64,000 nucleotides of DNA from Portunus trituberculatus (GCF_017591435.1 NC_059257.1:6310255-6374254); one strand, 5' to 3'; positions 12,146 through 27,480 are shown, numbered from the stretch's first letter. The notes: a model not told the origin generated them from the sequence alone. Made by a program: numbers and translations.

Positions 12146-12780
12146 GCTCAGTAATCATAATGTTGTAGGCTCGTTACCCACGTCTCTGTTAAACTCCGTG
12201 ATAATTGTAACCTAGAGGAGGGAATGTTGTCACTCATCTGTTTGGGTTCTGGCCGGGGTTTGAAAAGGTAGTAGCATTTTGTGATGTAATTTCTGGAATG
12301 GGTCGAGTCTAAATATTGAGAGAATCTAAACATTTTATTCTATTTATTGTTTTTATTTATTTATTCGAGAGCGGTTGTTCTAGGGCACAAAAAATGGGTA
12401 AGAAAACAACCGACTTTTTACCGCTTTGAGATATAAAAGAAATTAAACTTAAGAAATACAGCTAACAAAAGTAGAAAAAACAACTTCATACCGCTTTGAA
12501 GTGAAAAAAGAAAAGAAAACAATTCACTACAGCTCTCACAAAAAGGTATATTGAACCCCCATAGAGAAAAGCAACCCACTTTTTACCGCATTGGAAAAAA
12601 AATAGAAAACAAAATCCAGACAAAGAAAAACAACCCACTCTGTACCGCTTTGAGAAAAGAAATAGAAACAGTTCTCGTGCCGTTCAGAAAGGTGTCTCCC
12701 TGCGTGCATGCGTGCCTACTTGCGTGCGTACGTGCGTGTGAAGCAGTCAAAAGGTAGTCGTTTAGGAATTAGCACGAATC
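12146..12780. repeat. Short tandem units around 'TTTTTACCGCTTTGAG'
   Basis: Between 12400 and 12675 the motif CCACTTTTTACCGCTTTGAG or close variants recurs four times at about 60-65 bp spacing. A GTGCGTGCGTACGTG patch follows at 12705-12738. The rest is unremarkable. Confidence 0.6.
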
Positions 12781-13930
<1,150 letters not shown>

Positions 13931-14940
13931 AATAATAATAATAATTAATAATAATAATAATAATTAATAAATAACAAAACACACGAGTTATGTCAATATT
14001 GAAATGCTAAAATAATAGAAAACGAGGAAACCAAAAAAATCGACATAATTGGCAATATATGAAGTAATAATGATATTCTAATAAGCATTTCAAAACACAC
14101 ATAATATTCGTGAAATACAATTGTTATGGTACAAGTAAGCTATTGTTTAAGAGTCTTTTAATTATATTTTTTACTTAAGATGCTGTAAGTAGATGTAAGG
14201 CGTTGTGTCTCGGTATGAAGAAGCATTTTATTATTAACTTAATATAATCTGCGCCTCTTCTTTTTTAATTTTTTTTTATTATCTTATTTTTTTCTCACCA
14301 GTATTTGCTAAATGTGATAACAATCTGATTAACACACAAACGTTCCATATCCATCTCTACAATCTAACTGCAGTGAACTCCAGGGACCCAGGCAGACCCA
14401 CGTGCAATATGTAACACCGATATACAACCTTAGCTAACAGACCGTACGGAAGAGAAACACCAAAAATAGACATCACAGGTTTTGATTTTTAGTTCCAAAT
14501 TGTCCAAAAAGTTTCCCTCCCACTTTTCCACATCCATATTTTTCTTTCGAAATTTACGTATGTTCAAAAATTTCTTATCCTAAATTAAAAAAAAAAAAAA
14601 TATCCAGGAAAATATATCAGTTTTTCAAAAGCCATAATTGTTCAAAAGAAATTCCGTCGCCCTTAAAAAAAAATAATAATCCCAAGAAATCCCAAATAAT
14701 ATAAATTCTTACTTTAATCTTTCGAAATCCACAATTGTCAAAAACACTAAAAATTTCCGCCCCAATATTTCAAAATACCCCCCAAAAAATCAACCATTAA
14801 CAATTCCTGACTCATTCATAATAACTTCGAAACATTTTTTATATATATATGTATAATTCTAAGATAAGATTATATAAAAAAAAAATTATTCCCATTTGAG
14901 AGAAAATATATATGTTTTTACCAAAGATTGTGCAAAATGT
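13931..14940. other. AT-rich intron, nothing recognised
   Basis: Low-GC sequence with short A and T runs. No exon, RNA gene or clear mobile element was seen. Confidence 0.5.
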
Positions 14941-15560
14941 GAAACGGAGGCTGTGATAGTGAAGATGATGATGGTGATGATGATAGTGATGGTTAGGAGA
15001 TGATAACTGATGGTGAAGGTGAAGGTGTGAGTGCCAGTCTTTAATTAACAGGTGATAGTGACTGAGAGTGTGGTTAGTAGTGATATCGGCGTGCCCTTAA
15101 TTAATAGTATAGTGAGGTGATAGTGATGATGGCGAGATAGCTCATAATAAGTCTCTCGGTGATGGTGATACTGATAATGGTGACATATCGCGTTAAATGT
15201 CCTGATGATGATAGGTGATAGCTCAAAGTGTCTAGGCGATGGTGATATAGTGAATGGTGATAAATGATAGTGAGGTGATAGTGATGAAGGCAAGACAGCT
15301 CATTGTAAACGTCTCGATGATGGTGAGGTGACAAGTGACGAGCGCGAGCCAGTATAGTGAGGTGATGGTGATGTGATGGTGAGGGAGATAGTGAGAGCCA
15401 GTAACAGTAGCGTAGGCAGTGATGGTGAAGAGGTCTGTACAACATTAAATTCTGTGATGGTTTTTGTTGTCTTTGATGGTGATGTGTGTGTTAGTGCGTC
15501 CGTGTTATGTCATAGTGATGATTGATTGATGATGATGATGGTGGTGGTTATGGCAACACC
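14941..15560. repeat. GATGGTGAT-type tandem repeat
   Basis: Imperfect units containing GTGATGGTGA, GAGGTGATAGTGATG and AGCTCAT/AGCCAG recur throughout, with a coarse period of about 110-130 bp between 15100 and 15400. The long frames on the complement follow from repeat composition. Confidence 0.65.
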
Positions 15561-16104
15561 TACAAAATAAACAAAAAAAAATAAATACGACAAAAAATAG
15601 TATATTGGTGATGATGTTATATTTATAGGTGTAAAAAAATAATAATTCTTGTGATGGTGAGGCTGTGAAATCGATTATCATAAGGATTTTGTTATGATGG
15701 TGTTGAAGCTGATGATTATGATGATGCCATATTTGTGATACACCTTCTAAATTAGGGAATATTTCGGCTGGCTGTCAGACACGTGGCTCTGCGAGACTTG
15801 TGAGGCAGGAGCGAGTGAAGATGACGAGGGAAGTGTGGAGTGAGAGTGAGTGAGTGAGAGATAAGAGAGAGTGAAGCCGAAAGTGTTGTCCACAGACTGT
15901 TAGGATCGTGTTAGCATCGTAACTTTAATTCATTCAATCCGTGATCGCATTTGGCTGTGTGTTTCAACTCTTCTCTCCGTAAATAGTTAACAGAAGCAGA
16001 GAGCACATTTTATCCATGTATACTTATGTATCCTACCCATAAGGCAACAGTAACGGCCGTGCTCTGAAACACTTCCGTTCCACACCACCACTACTTTCAA
16101 ACGG
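15561..16104. other. Unassigned single-copy sequence
   Basis: Mixed sequence with a GAGTGAGTGAGTGAGAG patch at 15840-15875. No exon or element is recognised. Confidence 0.4.
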
Positions 16105-16275
16105 CTCCAATGGAAGTGACACCGGTTTTTAAGGGTGTTTTTACAGTTCTGGTGACTGGTTATTGATAGTTCTTCATTACGAACTGGAGAAACACCCTTG
16201 AGAACCTGGCTGATCATCTCTGTGGCCTTGGAAAATAGTCGTGGTGAGAGAGCAGTGTTTCAGAATATGAGTGAG
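16105..16275 (+). repeat. Foldback-family repeat, near-complete single copy
   Basis: One of the clearest members. Its head has TTTTTAAGGGTGTTTTTACAG and about 60 bp later the reverse complement GAAACACCCTTGAGAACC. The tail GATCATCTCTGTGGCC and GTGAGAGAGCAGTGTTTCAGAA follow. The AAGGGTGTTT/AAACACCCTT pair can form a 10-bp stem. Confidence 0.75.
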
Positions 16276-16411
16276 GCTGCCAGACGTGCCTCGCTGCATG
16301 GCGCTCCGCGGGCCCCGATGTTTTCTTACATCTTGTGTCTCATCAATATTTCCCGGGCTCTGGAAGTTGTGTGGGTTCTTAAGGGTGTTTTCATGACTGC
16401 CTGGCCCATCT

Positions 16412-17114
16412 AAAGCCCCTGTCACACAGCGAGATTCTCAGGCATCGTGCTTTTGTGATACAGACTGGTGGAAAACTAAACATGGTCATTGTGGCGGCGA
16501 GCGGAGGTAGCGTCTTGCACTAGTAACAGGCAGCATTGCATGTTTCCGGCGTTCCACGGGCAGCCACCAAGACCAGTATAATACACTGTACCAGAATACA
16601 CCTGTTGTCCGTGACTGGCCTTCATTTGTGCTTTAATACGTTATGTCCTAAAGAGAAAAGTCAGTGGATTCCTCCTTGGCAGGAACGAGAGCATTCACTA
16701 CAGACAATAAGACCCAAGGAGTTAGTCCAAAACAAGCGATGTTAGACAGAGATCATTGAGATATTGAGGCCACAGTCTGTTTGCTGCAATACAACCATTG
16801 AATTTCCCTTAACATATCACACACACGCTATAGCATCTCTTGACCGTCTGGGATAGGTAATCATGTTCCACTGCAATGCCTTTGATCTTGTCAGTGGCGC
16901 GGATTGGTCAGGACGCAAGCGATAGAACGTTCATGCCACCCTTCCTTTGTTACCAAGAGATGTCCCTACTAGTCTGCCACGCCTCGTACCAAAAGAGGCT
17001 GGAAAAAATGTAATAAATATCCGTGTAACGAGGTTAACAAGGATGTTGGTGGAAGATTTCAATATTTCAGCGTTTTCATGATCGTAGCAGCAGTCTCGGT
17101 GTGATACGGGCTTT
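16412..17114. mobile_element. Non-autonomous TIR DNA transposon, ~700 bp
   Basis: The left end reads AAAGCCCCTGTCACACAGCG and the right end, reverse-complemented, reads AAAGCCCGTATCACACCGAG: imperfect terminal inverted repeats of about 20-26 bp. No transposase frame is visible inside. Flanking sequence on both sides belongs to the foldback family (GGGTGTTTTCATGACTG before, CCAGTGGAAGTTGTC after), so it appears to have inserted into an older repeat. The CTGTCACAC-type end recalls PIF/Harbinger-like or hAT-like ends; family is uncertain and the target duplication is unclear. Confidence 0.6.
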
Positions 17115-17235
17115 AGAATGATGCCAGTGGAAGTTGTCAAGTTTTTCGAAAATTTTCATGGCAGTAACCAATCTGACGGAGAAACAACCACGAGAACTCT
17201 GTCAATCACGGGGGGCATTTGCGGCCTCTGAAAAC
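17115..17235 (+). repeat. Diverged foldback-family repeat, right flank of the TIR element
   Basis: Recognisable family words (CCAGTGGAAGTTGTC, TTTTCATGGCAGTAACC, GGAGAAACAACC, ATTTGCGGCC) in order, with many substitutions. It looks like the downstream half of the copy interrupted at 16412. Confidence 0.5.
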
Positions 17236-19618
17236 TGTAGGACGCAAGCTGAGCAGCAAGCGTCGGGGAGCAGCGCGCGCCGAGCAGCGTGTCGCGTGGG
17301 CAGCCTTAGTTAAGATTACATAGGAGCTAAAGTTAATAATAATAATGATGATACCTTAAAGAAAATAACAATAGCGGGGAGAGGTGAGGAGTTTGAGACA
17401 AAAATCTTTGTTAGTTAATTCATGATGGCTGTGATAATCCAAGGTGTGTGAGGCATGTCAACACAGATAAGATTAAGGCTAGATGATTCTTAACCATCTC
17501 ACTGCTGCTGGTGACAATACGACGCGTCTCATTAGCACCGTGATCTGAACAAGGACACTAACACGCCAGCAGGTCTGAGCCACCCCATCCCTTGTGCCGC
17601 AGCCACTGGTGTCCGTAAAGGTTACTCTCTTGCCCCAACAACGTTTCATTAGGACCAATAGCATGCCATAGCAGTCAGATGGTTAATGTTATGGTGTTGT
17701 TGTAGAATTATTCCCGTACTCTGCCTCACTGTGGCTGACCAAACCATTGCTTCTGTGGCCAGTAAAGTAATTCATTGTTTTATGCACTGTTACCGTTGTT
17801 ATTATTACTGTATACTGAGAGGATAATACACGTGACTAAGGATTAAAAAAAAGACAAAGTATAGACGGTAATTAATGCATATAACGATAAGTATATTATT
17901 TTACTTAGCAGATTTAAAGGGAATGGTTTGACCCGCCGCAGTGAGAGACAGAGTTGTAGGAGTGATTTTGTAAGACGCCAGAATACAATGTAAGGTGTTT
18001 CAGTATCATGTGTTCAAGTGATTCAAGGAAGGTATAATACTAATAGTTGAGGTGTTTGTGGCAATCTTTTTGTTTGTATGATAGTTACGATAGTTAGTGA
18101 TAGTCAAGAAGGAATAGAACAGACGGAAGGAGGAAGGAAGGAAGGAAATAAAGGGGAAGGTGTGATAGTTATTATTATTATTATTACTATTCATGCATTC
18201 ATTTGAAGGAATTTGTTGTTGTGCTTTTTAATACAATATTGTTTGGAAGATTTGCTCCCTTCAAGCTGCGATAGATAATATTAATATTGTCTTGTTTGTG
18301 TTTTATTATTACAATTTTTATTATCTATCTTTTTATTTCTTGGTCTTTTTTTAATGTTTTGAAATCTGAGGCCATCCATCTTCACATTTCTTTCTTTCTT
18401 TATTTATTTTTATTCTTTTATTTATTTTTTTATTGCGTGTGAAGGAGGCTGGTCAAGGGCACAAAAGTAAAAAAAAAAATAAATAAATAATAAGGAATGA
18501 AAAGGAAAAGGAAAGAAAAGGCCACTTGATTACCGCTCCTGATTATTTTTATTATTATTTACCCATTTCGTTTTGCGTTCTTGTTTATCTTATATAAATA
18601 CAAACGAGATTTATTTATTCATTTTAACCATTGTTTTTAGTATTATTATCTCGTGGAGTGGGAGCGCGTGCCGCGTTAGGGCAACAGAAAATGGGAGGAG
18701 GTCTTGTGTTCTTTTAGGTTTAAACGTAACAAACAAAACAAAAAAAAAGGCGTTTGCTTCAATGTTCAATATGCAGAATTTTATGCTTACTGTTCATTTG
18801 TTTCCTTTAGGTTTAATGATAAGGTGATGAATTGTTTGAATTGTGTAATCTTTAAGCAGCAAAACTTTGTAAAAGACGAGAAATGTGTATTGTACTTTTT
18901 ATTAATAATTATGTTGGAATTCTTCTCTCATCGAAATGCATTGTAGACATTTTACTGCTTGACCTATGTATGTATACAAACTGTGTGTATATAAATATGT
19001 ACATAGCAATTACCTACATATATATACACACATATGTAAGTCAATGCCATATGCACACACTTAGATGCAGATTTTTTTTGGTTTTTGTTTCTTTTCGCTA
19101 CAGTTTTTATAGACATGATCATTATATTTGGAGTTTGTCTGTCAGTATATAATAATAATAATACATCTTATATATTATTATAAAAGACATAGATGGACAG
19201 ATTTTCTTCCTCACAAATTTGGATATTCTCAAATTAGAAAAATGATAAAGGGATTATATATACACAAAAGAAAGAGAGAAAAAGAAAATGTTGATGCCAT
19301 TTTCTTTTAATATATCACTTAGTTTTCATTTGGGATTGAAATCAAAAGTAACAAACAGGCTTAGTTCAAATCAAACTATACATATTTTTATTACGTATGA
19401 AACCCAAAGGAAGATAATAAAAAAATAATACTCTGACACATATCAAAGCGTTTTTATATTGATTTATTTATTATTGTCATTATTATTTTAACTTTTTTTT
19501 TATTGATGGAAGTCCAGATTTGTGAGGAAAATAAGTACCGTCTGATTATTTTAAATGGTGATTCAACTAACATTTTTAACATTCCCTCTTAGACCCACCC
19601 AAGACCTACTGTTATTAC

Positions 19619-19655
<37 letters not shown>

Positions 19656-19776
19656 GTTATTGTTATTGTTATTATTATTATTGTTATTATTATTATTTCT
19701 ACTTCTACTTTTAATATTCTTTTAAGTCCTGATTTATTATTTTGTTTAATTTTTAGCAATACTGCATAAAATCTTG

Positions 19777-19819
<43 letters not shown>

Positions 19820-20337
19820 CATTATACATGGAAGGTTTTGGGCGGGTCTAAAAAAATACAAAAAGAAAAACGAAAAAAAAAGAAGTTCACTCACACCCTT
19901 ACAGAAAAACAGTAATTGAATAAGTAACTCAAAATAACACTACAAAAATACCACTTTTTCTTTTCCTTTGGTTTATCATTCCTTCGCGTTGTTTTTTTTA
20001 TTATTACTTTTTTATCCTTTTTTTATCATCTTCCATCTCTCCCCCTTTACAATAATACATTCAGCTTTCACTAGGTTTGATTTATATTTTGTGGTTTCAA
20101 TTTCTCCTTTTTTTTTTCATCTTAATTTCTTGTTTTCCTTTTCTCTCCTTACATTCACTTATTATTATTATTTTTTTTTTTTTTTCACGGCCAGCCCGCA
20201 CTATGCCCCGAAACGCGCCCTGTGTCCTTCAGTCCAGCAAGGAACTTTTAAACCTGCTAATTATTAAGATCACCAGCGGATGTTCAACAGGCGAAGCTCA
20301 GACATTGGACAGTATTTTTAGACACTACCACTACTTT
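17236..20337. other. Long intronic stretch, microsatellites only
   Basis: Mostly unique AT-rich sequence. ATT runs lie at 18165-18190, 19610-19700 and 19780-19820. A GC-rich patch with GCGCGC lies at 17260-17300. No zinc-finger exon or other gene was recognised in either orientation, but a very short exon could be missed by eye. Confidence 0.45.
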
Positions 20338-20675
20338 CAAAAGACTAGTAGAAGTGACACGGGGTTTCTAAAAGTGTTTTCTTATGATTCTAGTAACAGA
20401 TTGATAACATTTCTTCATATGAACAGGAGAAACACTCTTTAGAACCCGGCTCGTCATCTCCAAGGCCTTTGAAAATAGTGGTGAGAGAGCAGAGCGTTTT
20501 AGAATTGAGCCATTTTATAAAGTCACACGGGTTTTTAATGGTGTTTTCGTAGTTCTAGTGACGGATTGACAAGATTTCTTCATTATGAACAGGAGAAACA
20601 CTCTTGACAACCCGGCTAATCATCTCTGTGGCCCTGAAAAATAGTCATGGTGAGAGAACAGAGCGTTTCAGAACT
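20338..20675 (+). repeat. Two adjacent foldback-family copies
   Basis: Copy one at about 20338-20505 and copy two at about 20515-20675, both full head plus tail. Shared words include TTCTTCAT(T)ATGAACAGGAG, AAACACTCTT, ACCCGGCT and TCATCTC. They are about 80% alike by eye, which places them as an older tandem pair. Confidence 0.7.
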
Positions 20676-21878
<1,203 letters not shown>

Positions 21879-22265
21879 AGCGTTTTTTATTTGGCACTGA
21901 ATTTGATGGCTCTGTTTTATGGCTTCTTTTTAATGCCACTAAAGGATTTTTTGGCATCGGTATATACTTCTGTGCTGGCCTTCTCTTCATGGACTTTGAT
22001 AATGCCACTCTAGTGAAATTTATATGGCACTGTATGTAGGCTCTTCTTATGGCACTGTTGACAGCTCTTTTGACACCAGAGACCACGTGGCACTAGTAAC
22101 ATTATTGGCACTTAGCGTTCTGTGGCACTCCTGACTTCTTTTAACAATGGCTCTTGATATGGCACTGTCAGACCTCCGTGATACTGCTGACGGTATATTT
22201 TGACACATTTGATACTGGCGATCCTTCGTGGCACTGTTATGGCGGCGATGACCCATGGCCGGCCT
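21879..22265 (+). repeat. TGGCACTG short-interval repeat before third ZF exon
   Basis: The word TGGCACT(G/A) or TGCCACT recurs about ten times at 30-45 bp spacing, ending about 30 bp before the acceptor of the exon at 22290. Unit boundaries are blurred. Confidence 0.55.
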
Positions 22266-22289
22266 AATCTAACAATATTCCTGTTACAG

Positions 22290-23082
22290 ATGTGCTGATG
22301 CGTTTGGAGGGCCTGGTAGGGCCTGGGGTGCCGCTGCCGGGGGTGGCGGGGGTGCCTGCTGGGGGTATGGGGCTGGGGGGCGGTACGGGGGCGGCGGCAG
22401 CGGAGGTGGAGGGGCAGGTGGTGGGAGTGGTGGAGGCGAGGAGGCGAGTGTGGTGGGCTGTCCGGTGTGTGGTAAGCGGGTGCAGCTGTCGTACCTTTCT
22501 CTGCACCTCAAACGTACGCACGACTCCTTGGAGGTAAGATGTCCACTCTGCTCCAAGATGTTCAAGAATAAACACAGTCTGAGCGTTCACCAGGCCCGCT
22601 ACCACCCCCGCCAACCTCACGCCCACCCCCAAGCCTCCACCACACACCCCCAAGACAACATCCTCTCCTCCACGACCCCTACCCAAGCCCCGACCACTCC
22701 CCCAATCCAGCCCCAGGCCCAGACCAACCCCTCCCCAGCCCAGTCACCCTCACAGAACCCCACCCAGAACACCCCACAGCCACTCACACCACAACCCCAG
22801 CCACCACCACCACCACCACCTCCTACACCCCCAATCTGTCTCCCACAAGTCATCACAACCACCACCACACCACAACACCTCCCCAACACCTGCTCCCCGC
22901 CCTTCCACCCCACCTACCTCCAACCCCACTTAGCACCCCAGCAGCTCCTCCACTCCCCACCCCCACCTCTCGGCCCCCCACCCGCCTACCCACAAGTACT
23001 TCCCGCCCACACTTCCGGTCTGTGGTACCACACTCATCTGGAGGAGACTGCGCCCACGCCACCTGCACCTCCACGCCCGTAA
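22290..23082 (+). CDS. BTB-ZF alternative terminal exon 3, paired C2H2 fingers, Pro-rich tail
   Basis: Third candidate terminal exon. The acceptor is CTGTTACAG ending at 22289. A glycine-rich leader of about 55 residues precedes two fingers from about 22459: CPVC...HLKRTH (x11) and CPLC...HQARYH (x12), joined by DSLEVR. After them comes a tail of about 155 residues rich in Pro, Gln and Thr, to TAA at 23080-23082. The finger frame leaves only one base at the exon start (phase 2), whereas the sibling exons leave two (phase 1). The phase-1 frame is also open through the G-rich leader but misses the fingers. Explanations include an indel in the G-rich leader, a different acceptor (AG at 22308-22309 or 22416-22417 would restore phase), or a non-functional exon. 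The fingers are intact, so a used exon is favoured. Confidence 0.65.
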
Positions 23083-23416
23083 CCCCGCAGGTACGCCCGC
23101 AACCCCGCCAACCTCCTCCTCCTCCTCCTCCTCCAAATAGTTTCAGAATATACGTTTAATTTTCCTGTTTATTCTGTCTTTGTTCCTCATTTTCCTCCTC
23201 CTCCTCCTCCTCCTCCTCCTCGTCCTCCTCCTCCATTCCATGTTTTCCTTAGGTAATTATTGTGGTTATTCCCATTTTATTATTTGTTTATTATTTATGT
23301 TTTTCACGTCATTTCATCAAGTGCTTCCTCCTTCCCTCCTCCTCCTCCTTCCCTCCTCCTCCTCCTCCTCCTCCTCCTCCTCCTCCGTCTGCTGGGGTCT
23401 GCTGGGCTGGATAACG

Positions 23417-23450
<34 letters not shown>

Positions 23451-23491
23451 ACGTGAAAAATATCCAGCATGCCTTTACTTGAATAAACATC

Positions 23492-23538
<47 letters not shown>

Positions 23539-23701
23539 CCGAGTCCCACACACACCTTTAGAATCATAAGTCAGAGTACAGTATAGGAGGTGCCGTGATG
23601 GGAAGGAGAGCGCGGTATATGGGCTGTGAGGTGCGGTATGCGGCGCAGAGAATCACAAACCCACAATAAAACCTTTACTAATCCCTCTTCTCTAATTACA
23701 G
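23083..23701. repeat. CCT and TG microsatellites between ZF exons 3 and 4
   Basis: CCT/TCC runs lie at about 23114-23132, 23191-23235 and 23335-23390. TG runs lie at 23419-23448 and 23496-23535. A pyrimidine tract and ATTACAG acceptor precede 23702. Confidence 0.75.
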
Positions 23702-24090
23702 GCTTGGATCTACTGCGGGTCTTCGAGTATGGGAACGCTACCACTATTGATATGAACCTGCCCCCTACCGTCACTTACCTGGACACTGGGGGCGGGGGTA
23801 TGGCACCTAGTGGGGGTATAGGGGGAGGCACTGCTGCTGTGGTGCCATGGAGACGCCCCCTAGCTGGCAGTGATGGTTATGTGTCCTGCCCGCAGTGCCA
23901 CAAGCCAATCACTTCGTATAATCTTAACAGACACGTAAGAATGGTTCACTCAAATATGGAACATGCTACCTGTCCTGTGTGTTGCAAGGAGTTCAAGAAT
24001 AAATACTCGCTTGCAACACACATGCATAGACAACACGCTGAGGCACACAACCCTCCCCCAGCCCCCGCCCACCCGAGAACTTCCTGTTAG
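23702..24090 (+). CDS. BTB-ZF alternative terminal exon 4, paired C2H2 fingers
   Basis: Fourth candidate terminal exon. The acceptor CTCTAATTACAG ends at 23701. Two bases complete a split codon (phase 1), then 128 codons run to TAG at 24088-24090. A hydrophobic/acidic leader (LDLLRVFEYGN), a glycine-rich spacer and WRRPLAGSDGYVS lead into two fingers: CPQC...HVRMVH (x11) and CPVC...HMHRQH (x12), linked by SNMEHAT. The tail is a short Pro-rich stretch. The second finger shares 'FKNKYSL/FKNKHSL' with exon 3 and 'LKNTYSL' with exon 2, indicating origin of the set by exon duplication. It sits only 620 bp after exon 3. Role: isoform-specific DNA binding in the nucleus (family inference). Confidence 0.8.
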
Positions 24091-24456
24091 ACCCTCCAGC
24101 CCAGTATTGCAATAGGTGACTGCCGCCCCTCAGCCCCCACAGCCCAAGCCATAGTGTCAGGCCTTCAGACTACCACCACCACCGTCACCGCCGCCATGAC
24201 GTGATGTGTTTCAGATTTAAAAGAAATATTTTCGTTTTTGTTGTCATTATTATTTTATTACTGTTTTGTTTACTTATTTATTTTTTGTTCTTTTTCTTAT
24301 GTTTGCTTACAGAATGACGATTTCTGTAGTTTTTTTTTTCAACTGTCTATTTAGCTTTATTGATTACAGAATGATATTATTTGTGTATTTATTTATTGTA
24401 GATATTTTTTTTTATCTTAATGTTTGTGTTTACTATTATTATCACTAACCCGTATG

Positions 24457-24507
<51 letters not shown>

Positions 24508-24569
24508 TTACAATTATTTGATTATTAAAGCTATTAGTTCTCGTTAAGATGCTAAACTAACTTAACCCT

Positions 24570-24635
<66 letters not shown>

Positions 24636-24767
24636 AAGACGAATCACGCGACCCTCCCAACATGTCTGAAACACGTCACGGGACCAGCAATCCATCCTGA
24701 AGGTGTCTGTCTGTCTGTCTGCCTGCCTGCCTGGCTGTACAGTGTTAAGTCCTGACTCGTTCAGCGC

Positions 24768-24806
<39 letters not shown>

Positions 24807-24985
24807 AATAGTCAATTTTCTGCCGCCGCCAAGCTTAATGAATCTGCTCTGAACCACGCCGAGGTTATGTACACACACACTCTCTCTCTCTCTCTCTCTC
24901 TCTCTCTGGAAATTTTGGTTGTTTCGTTTTTTCATCCATTTCTTTTTCTCTCTGGATTTGATTTTTGTGTATTTATGTCTCTCTG

Positions 24986-25080
<95 letters not shown>

Positions 25081-25128
25081 TTCTGTTGACTTTTTTTTTT
25101 ATCTATTTCTCTTTGGATTTGTTTTGGT

Positions 25129-25212
<84 letters not shown>

Positions 25213-25920
25213 CTCATAAGCCAGAAACTCAATGCAGAATTTTATGAAGGTATCTCTCCCTCCCGTATTCTAAAACCAACCACTAATTAATCTTACACAG
25301 AACCATAGGAGAATTTTATACTTTATCACGTACAACCTCCACCCCCAACGCCACCTACCCCCCTATTATATATTAGCCCCCCCGTCCCTCCCCTCTACCA
25401 GTGAAGGTCCGTTAAAAAGGTTTATATAAAGTTTGTAAAGTTCTGCAAATCTCTGTGATGTATAATTAATTCTTTTTACTGTAGTTTCTTATCTTGTAAT
25501 GTTCCGTCGCCTAATATATTTTTTTTCTCGTATGTATTATTTTGCAACGTGTTATGATAAGCTGTTCAAACTCATAGACCTTATTACCTTACATACATAA
25601 CGCTCTCTGACGCTATACAAAGATATTTTCACTCGCCTTGTTTTTATTATTATTATTATCATTGTGGTGTTTTGTTTATTATCAGCTCCATCGCCACACC
25701 CCGACGATTTCTCATAAAGGTTAATTCGAGAAAGTTACACTAAGTTCTTTTTTGTATTAGTTTTCGCTTATTTGTGCCTATTTATTTATTAGGAAGGTTA
25801 ATTAATTGAGTCTTGGTTCCCTTGTGTTCCCTGGGACAGATGGAAAAGTATGTATTTATGCTTCTTTTTTTGACAGTTTTTGTCTGTGATTTCTTTCCTT
25901 CTGTGGTTATTTTCTGTCTA

Positions 25921-25973
<53 letters not shown>

Positions 25974-26025
25974 GGAAAGAAGAAAATAACAAAAAACAGC
26001 ACAATTCTGTCCTAGACCAGTTGAA

Positions 26026-26063
<38 letters not shown>

Positions 26064-26125
26064 CTTATAGGCCTTGTTCACAGTAGACAATTTTAGCAGT
26101 AGGAATATCACCAGTGGCAGCTTGT

Positions 26126-26168
<43 letters not shown>

Positions 26169-26298
26169 TAAATTAAATATTGATTCTTGAAACAAATGAC
26201 ACTTATTCTATCTGTTATTTTAAGACCCTAGGGGTATGTTTCTCTCTCTCTCTCTCTCTCTCATCAAGTTAACTGCTCATTGTCTCCTGTGAACAAGG

Positions 26299-26345
<47 letters not shown>

Positions 26346-26589
26346 ATGTGTCTCAAAACATTTTCTCACTCCTTTTTTTTTTATCCTTTATTAATAATTT
26401 GAATTTTTCCGTTCCGATGCTTAGAAAGAGCAAATGTTTTTATCTCCTGCTATGTATTATGGACAATTGTTGGAGCAGAAGTGATAATAAAGATAAGTAT
26501 TGCCTGGCCATGGGCAATATATTGTACATAAAGATAGAAGGTGTTGCTCATTCCTTACCCCCACTCCTCACACATGCCTCAACCCCCTA
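24091..26589. repeat. Intergenic or 3' region dominated by TC, CA and TG microsatellites
   Basis: TC runs lie at about 24459-24501, 24571-24633, 24880-24907, 24990-25075, 25131-25208, 25922-25969 and 26241-26262. CA runs lie at 24772-24804 and 26129-26166; TG runs at 26031-26062 and 26300-26342. Remaining DNA is AT-rich without exons. Confidence 0.8.
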
Positions 26590-27480
26590 ATACTGCAGCG
26601 TCTTGCCTCAACTCTGTAACATGATCCAAAAGGTATGGGAGAAGAGTGTATTTCATGATTCTACTATTAGTTTTAACAGGTATTCAGTCACCTACCTGTA
26701 ACATAATCCGAAAGGTCACACATGCCTTGACCCCCAAATACTGCAATGTCTTGCCTCAACTCTCTGTAACATGATCCAGGAGAAGGTATGGGAGAAAAGT
26801 GTATTTCATGATTCTACTTATTTTAACAGGTATTCAGAGTCACCAACCTGTAACATGATCTGAAAGGTCACACATGCCTTGACCCCCAAATACTGCACCA
26901 GCTTGCCTCAAATCTGTAATCCAAGAGAAGGTATGGGAGAAGTGTGTATTTGTGATTCTATTAGTTTTAACAGGTATTCATCATCACCTACCTCTAACAT
27001 GATTCAAGAGAAGGTATGGGCATTTGCTAATGTATTCATGATTCTACTATTAGTTTTAACAGGCATTCAGCATCACCTACCTGTAACATACTCCAAGAGA
27101 AGGTATGGGTATTTTCAAGACTGTATTCATGATTCTATTAGTTTTAACAAGTATTCAGCATCACCTACCTGTAACATGATCTGAGAGAAGTTATGGGGAT
27201 TTAGAAGTGTAATTATAATTACACTAAGTTTAATTTAGCTTCATCTATTTATAACTTGATCTGAGAGAAGATATGGGCATTTGCTAGAGTGTATTCATGA
27301 TTCTACCAACAGTTTAACAAGTATTTGGCATCATCTATTTTTAAGATACTCCGAGGGAAGATATGGACATTTGCAAGTGTATTCATAATAATACTAACAA
27401 TTCAACTAGTCTTCAGCATCTATAGCATAAAACACCTTGAAAAACCCAGCTAATCATCTCAGTGGCCTTTAAAAACAGCT
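26590..27480 (+). repeat. Foldback-family variant array with tail
   Basis: Seven or eight units of about 80-180 bp containing TTCATGATTCTACTATTAG, TTTTAACAGGTATTCAG, CATCACCTACCTGTAACATG and GAGAAGGTATGGG. The array ends in the family tail at about 27430-27475 (AAAACACCTTGAAAAACCC, TAATCATCTCAGTGGCC). The head has acquired a subfamily-specific segment (CACCTACCTGTAACATGATC) not seen in the other arrays. Confidence 0.7.

Noticed and set aside
22617..23136. Minus-strand Gly/Val/Trp-rich frames opposite the third zinc-finger exon
   Set aside because: Shadow of the GC-rich coding strand; the plus strand has recognisable zinc fingers.
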